Source: Clusia tigrina (lineage: Eukaryota; Arthropoda; Insecta; Diptera; Clusiidae). From it: a stretch of DNA of 64,000 nucleotides. Positions 31,912 to 45,262 of the stretch are shown here, piece after piece. Position numbers and translations under genes: made by a program. Position 1 is the stretch's first letter; each line of letters starts with the position of its first letter. The notes below the pieces were generated by a model. That model saw only the letters and a list, made by a program, of their open reading frames with translations. It was not told where the DNA came from and made no database searches. The stretch is from contig OV050031.1 of assembly GCA_920105625.2 (NCBI GenBank), positions 224,798,194 through 224,862,193 on the forward strand, written 5' to 3'.

Positions 31912-34394
31912 TTGGTGAGCTTATTTAAAAGTCGAAATCACCAACGAGTATGTGCATTGCACTCTTTATGAATAAGTAACTCGTTGGTTTTGCTGGGGCG
32001 TCTTGCAGTTGACATTTTATCGTGGTAAAATTAGTATTACAATTTTATCATAACTTTCTTCATACCCAGATAGCCAATTTACTACAGAAGAAATCAAGCA
32101 AAGTTATAACTTTAGCTTGAACCAGCTAAAACTCAAAAGTCAGATTGAATTGTGATTAATTCAAAGACACCAATTAGATTGAATTGCATGGCCAACTGTT
32201 GGCTTCCAATTAAATTGTTTGCTGTACTGTGTTGCTTCTAATTTTGGTACCCTAGCGCACAAAAAGCCTTTCCCTCTATGAGCGGCGCTATCGCAGGTGT
32301 TTACCTGGTAATGATTCAGCTCTGCTGGCACTCGTATCTCCACTCTCTCCGCCACCCAGCGTTGACGTTCGCTCCCAAGCACCACAACTGCTCCACCTGT
32401 TGCTGTAGAGTGGAGTGCCCGTAGTTTTTCTTGAATGTTTCTAATAATTGGCACGTTATTGTGTAATCCTGTATCTAATCCTGCACTGACTACGTTTACC
32501 ACGAACTTATTACGAGCTGCTTCCTAAACTGGCCGTTTCACTTGATCTTCGAACGAACCGAATATCAATATCGTAACGAAGAATGGCCGCAGTAAAACCA
32601 CGTGTTATACGATTACGATTTGTGAAATGGCCTTCGTAATTATTTTTGATGTTGTGTCCGATTTGAGACCCATGGTGATGTTTACGATACGATTGCTACG
32701 AAAACGACTTTAATATGCAAATTTCGTTTTCGGAAGCCAAAGTAATTAATACAAGAAAGAATTCAACAGAGTAGGAAATTAATTCACTGAAATTAATATG
32801 AAGTCCTCTCTCCTTTTTGTATGCTAATGATGCTGCAGTTCTGCAGGAAAGAACCGCACTGCTCCGCACCAAATTGAACTGGGCTGAACTGAAGTGAACG
32901 TACGAGTACGCTCAAGCGTGAGCTTCTTCCAACTGCTTCTTGTGGTGATAACGTTGTAAATTTATTGAGCCCATATTAACGCTTACGTTCTCTTAATTTC
33001 TTTACAGCTTGTGCGTTTCCATAGTGTTGTGGTCTACAATGATCTGAGCTGTAGGCACGGCACAACTTGTCGGCCCAACTTGTCGCTGCCTCGCAGTTAA
33101 GTAAGCGTATGGGAAATACGCCTTGACAGGCTAACGATCCACCGAGGCTCGGGTGCACCTACATCAAGTGGCTGGAGAAGCTGGAGTTGCAGTTTGCTGG
33201 TGTGTTGCGTTGTGTTGTTTTGTTTTTATTACGCCCTAAACGCGCTATTTAAATAAATATGCTGAGACATATTTGTACAAGTCTATAGCCTTTATCTTTA
33301 ATTATGAATGACATTCTGTTCAGTTTGTAAAGCCAAAATGAATTCCCTCACTCCATCTCCCCATTCGTCCATTCGTCTGTCCGCCCTCTGTCTGTGCTGG
33401 CCTGCTGTGAAATCAGAGCTCCTCAATGCTGCATTTCAGATAAAGATCTGTATATAATGAAACTCATTGATGTAGGTAAATTATCACTTTTCTGTAACGT
33501 TGTGTTTTTGTGTTCTTTTAATTGGAACTGAGGAATTTAGTAAAAATGCTAATTAGTTAGGAGTTTAGTTGAATAGAATTTTATTGATAATATTGTTCGA
33601 ATGAAATTTATTTTATGAGTTGTTTGGTTGCTTGACTGCTTCTCTTTTGTTCTGTTGTACTGCTCGTAACTTCGGAAAGAGTGTCTTGGATTTGGTGGTC
33701 TCTGATAACTGCTTGTGTTGATTGGATTGTTAATCCCCGTACCCGTTTTATGGTCATCGATTGAGAAGATTGTTAAAGTCAAACCAACTGATAAGGCGGC
33801 TAAGATGGGACTCTCCAGCGATGGCACATAATTTGCTGAATGACTGATGGGGTTTTATTAACGAAAAGTCAGCATTTTTAATTGCCTGCTATTAATTCTT
33901 CAAAATTTGTTCATTTTATAGCACTTATGAAGAATGAATGATCATATTGTGCTAATTTCTTAATTTGTTGTATAAATTGTGAGCTTGGAGCGTTGAATAA
34001 ACGAATGAAGGCAACATTTAAATATGGAACATGCTAATTTACATATTCGGCGGCAGAAATTTTGTTTCCAATATTTTCTGTATTGATACTTTTGTATAGA
34101 AAAGAGAATCCAATGCGGACCAAATCGTCAGACAACCACAAATATAGGAACAGATCTATGCACATGAACACATTTCATCTGTTAAATGTCTTTAAAGCGT
34201 CGTAACAACGGTGTTCAAAAGAGAGAACTGTACTACTCAGGAATATAGTAGAAGGAAAATACACAATCAGTCTAAGTGAGCCTGAGTGAGCAATGTATTA
34301 TGGACATATCGCCAGAGTTAGGGACTGTGGAAGCATCAAGGGACAGTGATGAAGGGGACTAAAACACAACCATGAGCATATATCGATAACATCG
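31912..34394. other. Unique DNA, no gene recognised
   Basis: The longest frame, about 113 codons on the minus strand at 32161-32502, starts with GTG and has no recognised domain. A TTTCTTTACAG at 32998-33007 resembles a splice acceptor, but no convincing exon follows. Confidence 0.45.
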
Positions 34395-34910
34395 ACATTA
34401 TAGCAAGGGCAGACGCAGATCTCAGAGTAAGTTAAATTGCGCCTTGAATAGGGGCCTTTCAACTAATTGAAAGGAAAGTATTGTCAGTAGATATCAACAT
34501 TTAACAAGAGCAGTCGCAGACCTCAGAGTAAGTTAAATCGTGCCTAGAAAAAGGGCCTTCCAATAGATTGGCAGAATAGAATTGTCAATAATAATCAACA
34601 TTGTCGCAAGAGCAGACGCAGACCTCAGAGTTACGTAGATCATGTCTAGAATAAGGGTCTTCCATTAAATAGGCAGAATAGCAATGTCAATAATAATCAA
34701 CTTTGTCGCAAGAGCAGACGGAGACCTCAGAATAAGTTAAATCGTGCCTAGAATAAGGGCCTTCCAGCAAATTGGCAGTATAGCATTTGTTAATAAACAT
34801 CAATATTGTGGCAAGAGCTGACGCAGGCCTCAAATTAAGCAAAATCGCAAGAGATTGACCCTAGAATATAGGCCTTCCAACGAATCAGGAGGATAGTATT
34901 GTCACTAAAA
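34395..34910. repeat. Tandem repeat, about 102 bp, five copies
   Basis: GCAAGAGCAGACGCAGACCT (and variants) recurs at 34403, 34504, 34606, 34708 and 34811, period 101-103. Shared blocks include CTCAGAGTAAGTTAAAT, CCTAGAATAAGGGCCTTCCA and GGCAGAATAGCATTGTCAAT. Confidence 0.9.
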
Positions 34911-35322
34911 TGAAAGTTATGGTATCATATACTAAGGTAACCAGCTCCTAGAGAATTTTAAACTATCGTTAATAAGTGTCAACAGCAAACGGAAATGATA
35001 GAATATACCAGCAGCAAAGTAAGCTTATGAACATGGAGTCTTTAATCTTGACCTTGAATTGTGTCTTAATTTGTTCTTCCATCTCCATATCCATTAGCAA
35101 ACTGCTGCCAGTGCTGTTGTAATTAGTCACAGTATCAGAGAAGAGTGCCAAAGTAGAGTAAAGCATCTTTACTACGTTTCAGTCCCTTTATTACTAGATA
35201 GTAGGATAGTTTGGAGAAGGAAAAACAATGCGAGCATAGTTCTGGATGATGTGGTGGAACTACTTATATATTCATCAATCCAATATGATGGGTAGGCGTG
35301 TTTTTTTAAATATATATACTTT
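34911..35322. other. Spacer
   Basis: No gene recognised. Confidence 0.5.
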
Positions 35323-35336
35323 TAGATCCAGACTTA

Positions 35337-36173
35337 GGTAGGTAGGTTGGGCAGCCGCATCACCCATAAACCAGTGATGCCACTTAGACCACCAGTTGGG
35401 TCCGTTGTGAGACGCGGATGCGAGGCATGGCTACGCTTCCCCGTCCAGATTGAACCAACCTGAGCCTTTTACAAAGCGAAGAAGATTGTTTACACCTGAC
35501 TGGTATATTTATACTTGTTAAGTAGTGGGATAGTTTCTTATTTCTGGCAAAAGCTGAACATGTACAGAAGAGATGCTGGACCGTTCCAGATCCTCCTCGT
35601 TTCGGCAGCTGCCACAGAAATCATGCATATAAACTTGCATTCTTCTTGCATGATTTCCTATTAGACAATGTCCTGTGACGGCTCCTATTAAAGTCCTAAT
35701 TTGTAGTCTATTGAGTCTAATGATATTTCTAGATAGACGCAGATTTAGCCTCGGCCATGTTTGCCTGGCGATTTCGCAGGTAGTGGCACAGATCCACCAA
35801 TGATTGGATAGTGTCTCCCTTATGAGAAGCTTACCAGTCCCGAGAGGTATACCCATATGCCTACTGACATTTGGCAGACAAGTGCTGTCTCTCGCAAGTT
35901 TATCAACCTTGCAGTTCCCTGGTATAGCCCTATGGCCTGGAACCCAGCATGAATGGAAATGGAATTGTTTAGCCATCTCATTTAGATATCGGCGACAGTC
36001 TAGGACACTCCTTGATGTTATTTGAAATGCATTCAAAGCCCTTAGTGTAGCTTGGCGGTCTGATAAAATACAGATATCCTTGACGGTTACCTCGTTTATC
36101 CTCAGCAAATTCAAGGCTTCGTGAATAGCGGATATTTCCGTTTGAAAAACACTGCAGCGATCCATTAGTTTGA
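35337..36173 (-). mobile_element. LOA-clade retrotransposon, 5'-truncated, 14-bp TSD
   Basis: A perfect TSD TAGATCCAGACTTA flanks the 837-bp insert (35323-35336 and 36174-36187). The minus strand encodes the RNase H block from its catalytic Glu onward: CSVFQTEISAIHEALN, ICILSDRQATLRAL and the last Asp region GNCKVDKLARDS. Then LNRLQIRTLIGAVTGHCLIG, NHARRMQVY and the zinc knuckle DFCGSCRNEEDLE follow. A frameshift after EDLE disrupts the last codons; the shifted frame still recalls HLFCTC. The 3' end is CCTACCTACC. The perfect TSD points to a recent event, although the copy was dead on arrival through 5' truncation. Confidence 0.9.
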
Positions 36174-36187
36174 TAGATCCAGACTTA

Positions 36188-37620
36188 TGAGTACAAATAT
36201 TTGTTGAAGGAAATACTCCGTGTAGATACCACCTTCTGAATACTAAGGATATGGAGTCGGAATTGGTGAACCAATAATTTTTAGATAGGAATTGAAGGCG
36301 ATGTTGGAGGCAAGACTTCGTAAAACACGGAGTTAAAGAAATCTTTTGAGATTAGTATAATCTATTTATCAGATATATGTATATACATAAGATACACATA
36401 TTATATGTATGTATATATAACTATAGTATATAAGCCTCGATTAAAATCGGATACTTGATTTTTGCTCAGGTAATATGAGGTGATTCCTAAGACTTTGTAT
36501 GCCAGATTTCTGATGTCTCACAACTTAATAATTACCATAATTATATGAAGTGCAGTTCAAAAGGTCCCATGCATAGCATCTATATATTTGATTACAGTTA
36601 CAAGTAAAATTGCCTGTCCAATATAATTCCAAATATATTGCATTGTCCTAACTGAGAGTAATCTCTGGATTGCTTGTACTATCACCGCACAATAGCATGA
36701 AAATATTTCAATAGAAATTTTGACATACCATACAAAGACGTGCCCGATTGTCTTTCTTGGGAACTGCAGGAAATATTGTACAAAGTAATGAACAATAATC
36801 TCAGGAAGCTCATTAAGTAGATAAAATTCACAATTTACTAACAATATGAGGCGCGTTGGGCGCCGCCTCTTGCTCCTCGTAATTACTTGTCCCGGCAAAT
36901 ATGCGTAATGGTTTTGCAACTTTGCGAACGATTAAATTATTTGTAGGCCGGAAATGAGGGTAATTTCTGTCTGGTTGTCTGGCATTAGTGAATTGGAGCA
37001 TCTTAGAGGAAACTTAAGTGTGCCTCTTCGAATGATAAAGACAATAAATTTTAAAGAAATTAAATGAGAAACAGATTTAAGCATATTTGTGGATACTCCA
37101 AGACTGTTGCAGTGGGATTTATACTTGTATAATAACCAAAAGTCTCAATATAGTTCGAGTGATACTGCCTCATAAGGTAGAATGGAGTGGCTCAGAAAAG
37201 GGAGAATAGTCTATTTAAATATGTCCTCTATCAGAAGATATGAGTAACTCGAATTTGAAATACTCGTATCTTGTGAGAAAATGGAAATCAGAGAAGAACA
37301 CTTAAAAAAACCGGGAACCACATGTCGCCAAACCAAATTTGGGAAGTGAGCTGTAAGAAACGATCGAAGAGCAACTACTGACGAACTATAACACAATTTT
37401 ACATACGCGTAGGCCCCCGACATTTATTTGTAGATGATACATCAGACTAAGCGTAGATACTATTGAGTAATCAGAGTAGATTGTGGGACAATATGCGGCT
37501 ATATGCGCTTAAAATAATAACTGGCTTTTTCGGAAATTTTAGGAGATTTGATCACAAATCAAAATATGGATAAAAGGAGAGCAGTGGGAATTGAGGAAAA
37601 ATTATTGGAAAATTTACCTT
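36188..37620. other. Spacer, no gene recognised
   Basis: AT-rich with TATA-type dinucleotide stretches near 36370-36430. No domain-bearing frame. Confidence 0.5.
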
Positions 37621-37747
37621 GATTAGTATCAATGAGGAAAAAGTACCCAATTTTCTCCTGATTAGTATCAATGAGGAAAAAGTACCCAATTTTCTCCTGA
37701 TTAGTATCAATGAGGAAAAAGTACCCAATTTTCTCCTGATCAGTATC
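37621..37747. repeat. 39-bp minisatellite, three units plus partial
   Basis: The unit GATTAGTATCAATGAGGAAA followed by AAGTACCCAATTTTCTCCT is repeated three times without change, then a partial GATCAGTATC. Perfect identity suggests recent expansion. Confidence 0.95.
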
Positions 37748-38204
37748 GCTTGTATAGAGAGACAAAGAAAGGTACAAGAGAGGACGATTGCTTCGACCAT
37801 CTCTGAGACTATTTTAAATTGAAATGGTAATTAAGAAAATGAAATTGATCAAGAGAATGGAAATTTCTATAGTTACTTTAAGTGTTCCATTTGAGTAAGT
37901 GCTAAAACCTGGCAGGTGAAATAAATCTAAAAACATTAGTAAAGGCTTGCACGGCGTCATAATATCCTGGTTGTTTCTATGCAGAAGACATCTATAAAAA
38001 GTGTCCATTGGGATCACCCAAGGGAAGCCCAAGAGCAGATTTACTGTTGCGTGAATTAATGCAATGAAAAATTCTGGCCCGCATAAGAAAAATAATGACC
38101 ACTCTTGTCTCCGATGTAAAGTGGCATTTTCCGTTCGAGGGGCATGAAATTGAGTTCGCTCCACTAGCACCACAGATCTGGACTATTATTATTAATATTG
38201 TTAC

Positions 38205-38250
<46 letters not shown>

Positions 38251-39382
38251 GTACTATATAGTTTACTTTGACCAATTTGATATTTTATTTAACCATCCAT
38301 ATTGAGGCTCTGTATAAACTTTAGGAGTTATTGGGGTACCATATTCTAGTTAGTTTCGGGTGCTATGTTAGCAGATCTCATCTTGAGGAATCGCTTTTGG
38401 TAGACTACATTGAATTCACAGAGAACTGGACTATAGTTCAGTTAGTTTCACAATCCCTTGAATCGTGTTATTGTCTTTTTTTGATGGACTCGTAAATTAG
38501 TAAGGAAGGAATATGTCTAGATATTTCTGTTTTTGCTTCTCCACGACTTCCTTGAAATTGATAAAGATTGATAAGGGAAAGCGAGGTTTATGATTTCATT
38601 GGAAGACATTGGAGGCAATTTGCGCCTGAGCCTGAGTTTAAGTTAACTTAAGATATATAAATAAATATGTGCCTGAGGCATTTAAACTTATTACAGCGTG
38701 GCAAGTGTGGGAATGATCTCTTGACTAATTTAACTTCTGGAGTCAATTTGGTTATGACCTTATGTCTGGTTTTTATATACGAGTATCGCTAAAACAAAAA
38801 TAGTTAAAAAGTTATATAGATTCGAATGTGATTTGGATTAGTTTGCAAAGATTTCTATAAATATTATAATGTGTGATTCATACGTGACTTCTGATTCTTA
38901 AAAAGAGTAGTATGATACCTAGAAACTGTCTAGGGTTTCTTCCAGGGCTTCTTCGAGGTATCTGCCAGTGATGTGAAACCTCTGGAGCCAAAACTTGTCA
39001 TCACGTTTATGTAGAGGATGGGACTCAAAGATGTACTTTGAACTTCTGATGGGGGCACAATATAATAGAAAGGTCGCGGTGCTGATTCAGAAGAGAATTA
39101 TTTCCCTTACAAGAATTATGATATAAAGCCAAATATACAATATATAAATAGCAAATTTGAAGAATTTTACAAGATATTCTCATGCAATTTAGAATTCTGG
39201 TTCATTTGGAGAACTTAAGTGGCAGGCATCCTATATTGATCTCAATTTAATATACTCATAAAATGGATTTTTTCTTGACAATAAATTAAGAAGCTTTGTA
39301 ATTCTTAACAGAGTCCTCGCATCGTTATTTAGTTCTAGCTACGAATATTTTACATTCAAAATTGTCACAAGAGACACGTGTG
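37748..39382. other. Spacer with ATT microsatellite
   Basis: An (ATT)n run occupies about 38198-38249. Otherwise no gene recognised. Confidence 0.55.
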
Positions 39383-39545
39383 TACGAGGTGTGATCAAAA
39401 AATAACCGTTATTGTGTGATCAAAAAATAAAGTATTTATTTATTCATCAACAACTATCTTGTCCCCTTCAAAGTAATTCCCCTCAGATATAATACACTTA
39501 TGACAGCGTTTTTTCCAATCCTCGAAACACTTCTGAAACTAACAA
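39383..39545 (-). pseudogene. Mariner transposase C-terminus and terminal repeat
   Basis: The minus strand reads KCFEDWKKRCHKCIISEGNY, FEGDKIVVDE and a stop, the typical mariner transposase C-terminus. Beyond the stop, GTGTGATCAAAAAATAA occurs twice near the plus-strand TACGAGG terminus. The rest of the element is absent. It belongs to a different mariner lineage from the 11.2-kb copy. Confidence 0.82.
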
Positions 39546-39699
39546 ATGCAAAATAAAAGTATTTCTGGCGAAAGCTAAACTGTTTTTTTGTTCAGTGATT
39601 TCCTCTTGTTTATGTTCGCTCAAGTTTCTCATATAAATGTCCAACAATACTCCCGAGGCTAAGTGTGTCCGAACATACTCTCTTGATAAAGATCCTCCA
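39546..39699. other. Short spacer
   Basis: Nothing recognised between the mariner tail and the R1 fragment. Confidence 0.4.
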
Positions 39700-40322
39700 C
39701 TACCTTCAAATCCGAAATTTTTGATCCGAAATGATGTTGATGGGCCGCCGAGAGTCGCGGAAGATGGACAGCGAGACTCATACCCGACATAGCGAACTGG
39801 ATAGGAGGAACAGCCGGAACCGTCCATTTCTGTCTCACGCAGTTACCGCCACGTCACGGATACTTCTGCAAGTATCTGCACCGAATGGGAAAAAGTGGAG
39901 GGCCTGAGTGCATATACGGCGACAGCAATGCGGATGATGCAGAGCACACCTTTTTCAAATGCACAAGGTGGCAAACAGAGCGCACCACGCTTGAAATGGA
40001 AATCGGGAGAACTTTAGCCGCCAAAAACATTGTGGAGGTTATGCTAAGGAGCAAAAAGAGAAAACTGGGACCATGTAGATAAATATGTGGAAATTGTGCT
40101 CCGGCGGAAAAAGCGGGACCTGGACACAGGAATAATGTTGAGAGTCCAATAGGGACGAAGTGAGAATCTCCACCTTGAAGGAAGTATAAAAAGGGTTCCA
40201 GGGTGGGGAGATGTTCTCAGTGAGGGAGGGGATGTTTTAGTGAGTGCAATCCTCACGTACCAAATCTGTGACGACAGTTTTGATGATGCAACAGGCATTT
40301 CTACTCTCTCTACCCGAAAATA
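39700..40322 (+). pseudogene. R1-clade ORF2 C-terminal fragment and 3' UTR
   Basis: Broken plus-strand frames read LTQLPPRHGYFCKYLHRMGK, CIYGDSNADDAEHTFFKCTR, LAAKNIVEVMLRSKKRK and YVEIVLRRKKRDLD to a stop. The C...DDAEHTFF-C block is the R1-type C-terminal zinc knuckle. The 3' UTR matches the insertion at 30627-30809. Frameshifts and stops inactivate it. Confidence 0.82.
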
Positions 40323-40324
40323 AA

Positions 40325-40495
40325 CTATAATTAATGATGTCTAGTTGGGGGAATGAGTACTAGCAACTGAGGCATTCGATCCGAAAGAAAAAAGATTCAG
40401 ATAGAAGCATGTTTGAGATGATGCCCTCGGCAAAATTTGAACCCGCGATCTCATGAGTCTGAGTCCAGACCACGGAAGCTGGCCAAAATAATTTA
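40325..40495 (-). mobile_element. tRNA-derived SINE, copy a
   Basis: The minus strand has a tRNA-like head (CCGTGGTCTGGACTCAGAC, CGCGGGTTCAAATTTTG as B box), then CTTTTTTCTTTCGGATCGAA, TTGCTAGTACTCATTC and ATCATTAATTATAG. The same body follows the heads of the plus-strand copies at 51684 and 60438. Confidence 0.72.
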
Positions 40496-40821
40496 GAAAA
40501 TTATATTAGTGCTTGGTAGCAAAATCCTTGTAATCTAGTGTAAGGAAGATTTGTGCTCAAGCAGATTATGCTAGAATGTGGGTGACCCAGATGCACTATT
40601 AAGTTGGACATAATTCTAATTGTCTAGATCGTAAGTAACTCGATAGCGGGTTGTAATGGTGACGTAAGTAAGTAAGAAGGTGACTTTAATTCTAGGTTTA
40701 TGGAGAATATTCCTTTGAATACTTCCAAATTCTTCTATGGCATTAATATTTTTTCAAAGAGAACTCGTATAACAAAATTCACATTCCTATTCTATTTCTA
40801 TATCTTACTTACGAGTATGTA

Positions 40822-40828
<7 letters not shown>

Positions 40829-40888
<60 letters not shown>
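40829..40888. repeat. (TA)n microsatellite
   Basis: About 30 TA units, followed by two TTATAGTGTAAATTAT words. Confidence 0.95.
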
Positions 40889-40895
<7 letters not shown>

Positions 40896-40939
40896 TAAAT
40901 TATATATATATTATATTATATTATAGTGTAAATTATTAA

Positions 40940-43900
40940 AATGTCTCCAAAGTTTTTTTCTCTGTTATTAAGAGTTGGGTGTTACACATTATTTTTTGGC
41001 AACGCGACATGCCTTCTCAGTAACTTCAATGACCCTAGCTGTGATACGTGTGTACTTAGTTTTCCATAATCTAAGTTGAACATCCTACTTTGAGGCGTAT
41101 AACCGAGTCTGAACCTATAGAAATCACATTCTGGCTCTGTACTTACTTACTTTCGTGGCCTAATCGAAGAATCTGCGAAACAACCTGCTATCAGGTTACG
41201 GCCTGTACTACAGGTGGTTTAATTTGAATTAAATTTATTTTTATCCCTGCAACACCTCCTCGGAGGTGTGGCAAAATTCCACTAGGCACAAGTATGAAGC
41301 ATTTCAAGGCGTCGGTCTGGCTTGTTATGAAAAAGTTTGTAATCCTGCGTTGGGGTTGGCCCATTTATAATATTATATTGTTGTTGTTTCTGAACTACTT
41401 TTATATCTACTTTTATTTACTTATGTTGTGTTATGTCCAATTCGTTATACATACTTTTAAACTCGTATGTTCACTGAAACAAACTATAATTTTTTTTGTT
41501 TATTAGGATGTTTAATGGGTCTTCCATGCCACCTCTCAGTCTCATTACTCGCAGTTAAGTAGTCATAATTTTTCTTTTATTTGGCTGATTGTTTATAAGT
41601 TCCAGACAAATGAATTGCTAAATGCATTCATCCAAACCGAATTCAGCCCGCCGGCAAGCGCTTTCAATGCCCAGCTCCATGCTTCGTTCTCCGCGCATCT
41701 GCATCAAGCATTACAATACTCGTATTTCCAGGCAGTCAGGCGTAAGCCAAGTGCCCATTTACTCGGCACTATACAAGACTTGGTGCACTACCCACATTAA
41801 ATACTCGCACTATATCAACAAAGAGAGACTGAGACTGAAACTGAGACCAGCGCCTGAGACCGCAGCGGAGCGGGACTAGTTAGTAAGTGGTTAAATTTCC
41901 CCTTATCGAATCGAGAAAACCTGTTCAAATTATAACAACTTTTTGCGCCTAATATACGAGTATTCCGCGTACGCGATATGGAAACTCGTTTGGCCACAAC
42001 TTATAGAAAGCAACGCCTACTTCAAAGGTGGAGCTTAATTGTTAGCGTACGGGGCATATGCGACATTCGAGTGTGCCGCAAAGAGTGACGAAAAAAGTGC
42101 CAAGATGGTGTCAGCAGGCACCGCAAAAATGGTGGATTGGATTGTTTACATGTTCATATTGCCAGAGGGGGCTTATGAAAATTATTGTTGCATTGTTCTA
42201 AGTATCGAACACAGGAATTGATGCTTGTTGCCTTTTGCCTTCTGCCGTTTGCCGTTTGCCGTTTGCCACAACAATGCTCGTACTCAGTCAAGTCGACATT
42301 CGGGATATGGTAAGTGAATTGAGCGCACTTACAACAACTGTGTGACAACACACAAGTTAATCAGCGATTCGCGGAACTTGTAGCGCAGCGAACTTGTGCA
42401 AGGAACAATTGCTGCAGTCACTGCTCGTCGTATATCAAACCCACTGCAGAATTGAAAAGGAAGTCTGAACACAAATCAATTGAAATATACGAGAGCGTAT
42501 CTGATGGCTTCATTATGACCGAACACTAATAAGACATCGCCTGGAGTTGTTGCAAATTTAGGCAGAATTTTTATGTCGCCTCTGGCCGTGTAGACGAGTA
42601 GAGTTAGTTGTATACATGATCTGTATTCATGCCAAACCACCACCAATGCCCGTAGCTATTCCTATTTAAATAAGTGTTGAAATTAGGCTTTCATAAATGG
42701 GCCCTTCTAGCCCACGCGGGGGGACCCAAACTGAACTACAAACACAACAACAACAACTGGCTCAAACTTTCATTTACGAGTTAGCATCTGTAATGAAATT
42801 GCACTGACCAACCAAACAACCAGCCAGCATACAAATCACCTTCTCCGGCACAGGAGGACTCCTCTCTGCACTGTTTGAACTGCAAAGCTGCCATTAACAG
42901 CTTCCCAACCGTTTTGAGGAAGCAGCTGCAGCTGCAGCCACGGCCACAGTCACTGCCACAGCCATTGCTGCAGCCACGACCAAAGCACACACAGTAAGTG
43001 TGACTAAATTAAGTGCACACGCAAATAACTGCAACGTGAATGGCTGGCACGTCGATGGGCCACTACTGCAGTTAGTTACTTTGCTGCTGCACCGAACTAA
43101 CTGCCCGAGCTGTCTGAATGTCCGCCTGTCTGCGGCCAAAACCCAACAACAGCCAACAAACCAACAACCAACAACCAACAACCAACAAACAGCAAAAACA
43201 GACATCCACGTCTCTCAGTTGTCGTCATTAAATGCTTTAAGAAAATTATCTTGTTAAAATTACAAATAACACGAACATGAAGTAATAAAACGTATGGAAT
43301 GAATCATGCTGATGTGATGCCCAGCAGGCGCGCAGGCGCGTAGGATGCTCCGAGGTAGCAGCAGACGAGGATTTGGTTGGCAGCACCAGACTCCGCTGCA
43401 AGTACCACTTCAGTGGATTCCCAGCATTGCTTTATTTTGCTGCAAGTTAATGTTTATGAGTTTTTAGTGTTGCACAGCGAAGTTTAAACAACGTTTGAGT
43501 GAACTTAAAGTTAATTGGTATCTGATTTGATGTGAAGCATTACGAGTACGTTTGCATTTTCCTTTCTTTTCTTCTCCTGGTCGAAGGCGATCAATTCCTC
43601 TGCCCTGACGCGCACTCAGCCAGGCGGTTAGGCAGTTGGTAGTTTCATGTTGAAAACATGATTTTTATGTAAGTTTTGGGAGTGAAATGGTTTAAAATGT
43701 TTATGTCTTAATTAAAGTTAATGGCATTTAGGCGTCAAAAGTTTTTAAATATCTTAAAATGAAGTTCCGAATTTATGTGCGCCAAAGGCGGACCTATGTG
43801 TGGGTATACGTGAAGATTTTTATAGGGTTTAGGCAAGTATAGGTATATCATTATTTTATGTTTCCATCTGCTGAACTAGATGACACTGTGAGTGAACAAA

Positions 43901-44564
43901 ACAGCGGAGATCCTGTACTTGCACAATAGATCCCTTTGGTTAAACTGCTTACTCGGTCGAGGGTGTTCAAATGTAGTTTTTATTCATTCCTTTGAATTGA
44001 GGAACTAAAAAGTGAGGATATAATATAGACTAGTAATATGTGATAAATCCGTTTTGAATACTTGCATGATTTGTATCGGTTGAGAATCATACTGCATTGT
44101 TATGGGATTATATATTGAAATTAATATTGAAATCCGACGCAAACAATTCCAGCGGAATATGCATCAGAGGGCTGAATATGAATATCTTTCGTTTGGGGAT
44201 CATATTTGGTTGTATTTATAAAATGAGTAATTTTCTTGTTTTGAGGAAAAATTAAAATATTGCGAAATATTTTACCTAAATGGAGGGTTTTCAAGCATCT
44301 TTAAACTTAGACCTTATCTTATTCTTAGAGTATGAGTATTTTTCTGGGTACGCTCATTATGAAACTTCGAATAATTTGACGATTTTGTCAACTGTGAAAT
44401 GTTACTTTCTTATATTCAGTTTATTTCTTTGATTGTTGTTTTAAATTGAATACAATTATTATTGCAAAAATACATTTATTTAAATATAAAGATCAAATAT
44501 ATACCTATTTTAATATAAATTGTATTGTAATGTTATTCTACACTTGTAAAAGGTCACTTACAAA
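40940..44564. other. Long unique stretch, no gene recognised
   Basis: About 3.6 kb. It includes a GC-richer region with GCTGCAG and CAACAAC runs (42890-43200). Frames up to about 100 codons lack domains. Confidence 0.5.
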
Positions 44565-45262
44565 GCCCTCAAGGTCGTGTGAGGACAACCGAAATTGGCT
44601 GAAAGTGTACCATCAAAGATTACATTCTTGAGGTGATGGTTGCATGAATAGAATAATATATTGTCACTAAAATATTGAGAGAACACAAATCGGGGAATGT
44701 TGGCCTCATTCTACGGTGACTTGCTTTGCCACTACTATACCCAAACGGTCCTCATGATCTTCAAATTCGAAAGTGCCATAAAATGTACCGTCAAAAACTT
44801 CATTCTTGAGTTGTTGTCTGCGAGATCGCCACTAAAATATTGAGGGAACACAAATCGGGGAATATGTTGGCCTCATTCCACGATGACTGGCTATGCCCCT
44901 ACTATACCAAAACGTTCCTCAAGTTGTTCCAGTTGGAAATTACCATTTGATTGACCATCAAAGAGGTCATTCTTGAGTTATTGTTCTGCATGCATAGAAT
45001 ATCATATTGTCAGTAAAATATTGAGAGACACAAATCGGGGAATAAATAGGTCTCATTTTATGGTGAATTGCTTTGCTTCTACTATACCCAAACGTTCCTC
45101 AAGATCTTCTAGTTCGAAATTGTCATAAAATTTACTGTCAAAGATTCCATTCTTGAGTTATTGTTCTGCATGAATAGAATAGCATATTGTCAGTAAAATT
45201 TTGAGAGAACACAAATCGGGGAATAAATAGGCCTCATTTTATGGTGATTTGCTTACTTTTTA
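44565..45262. repeat. Tandem repeat, about 180 bp, four copies
   Basis: ACACAAATCGGGGAAT occurs near 44683, 44849, 45029 and 45209 (periods about 166, 180, 180). Shared blocks include TTGTCAGTAAAATATTGAGA, CTACTATACCCAAACGTTCC and CATTCTTGAGTTATTGTTCT. The unit is of satellite-monomer size. Confidence 0.9.

Noticed and set aside
32161..32502. 113-codon minus-strand frame
   Set aside because: Starts with GTG, no recognised domain and no supporting splice or promoter signals.
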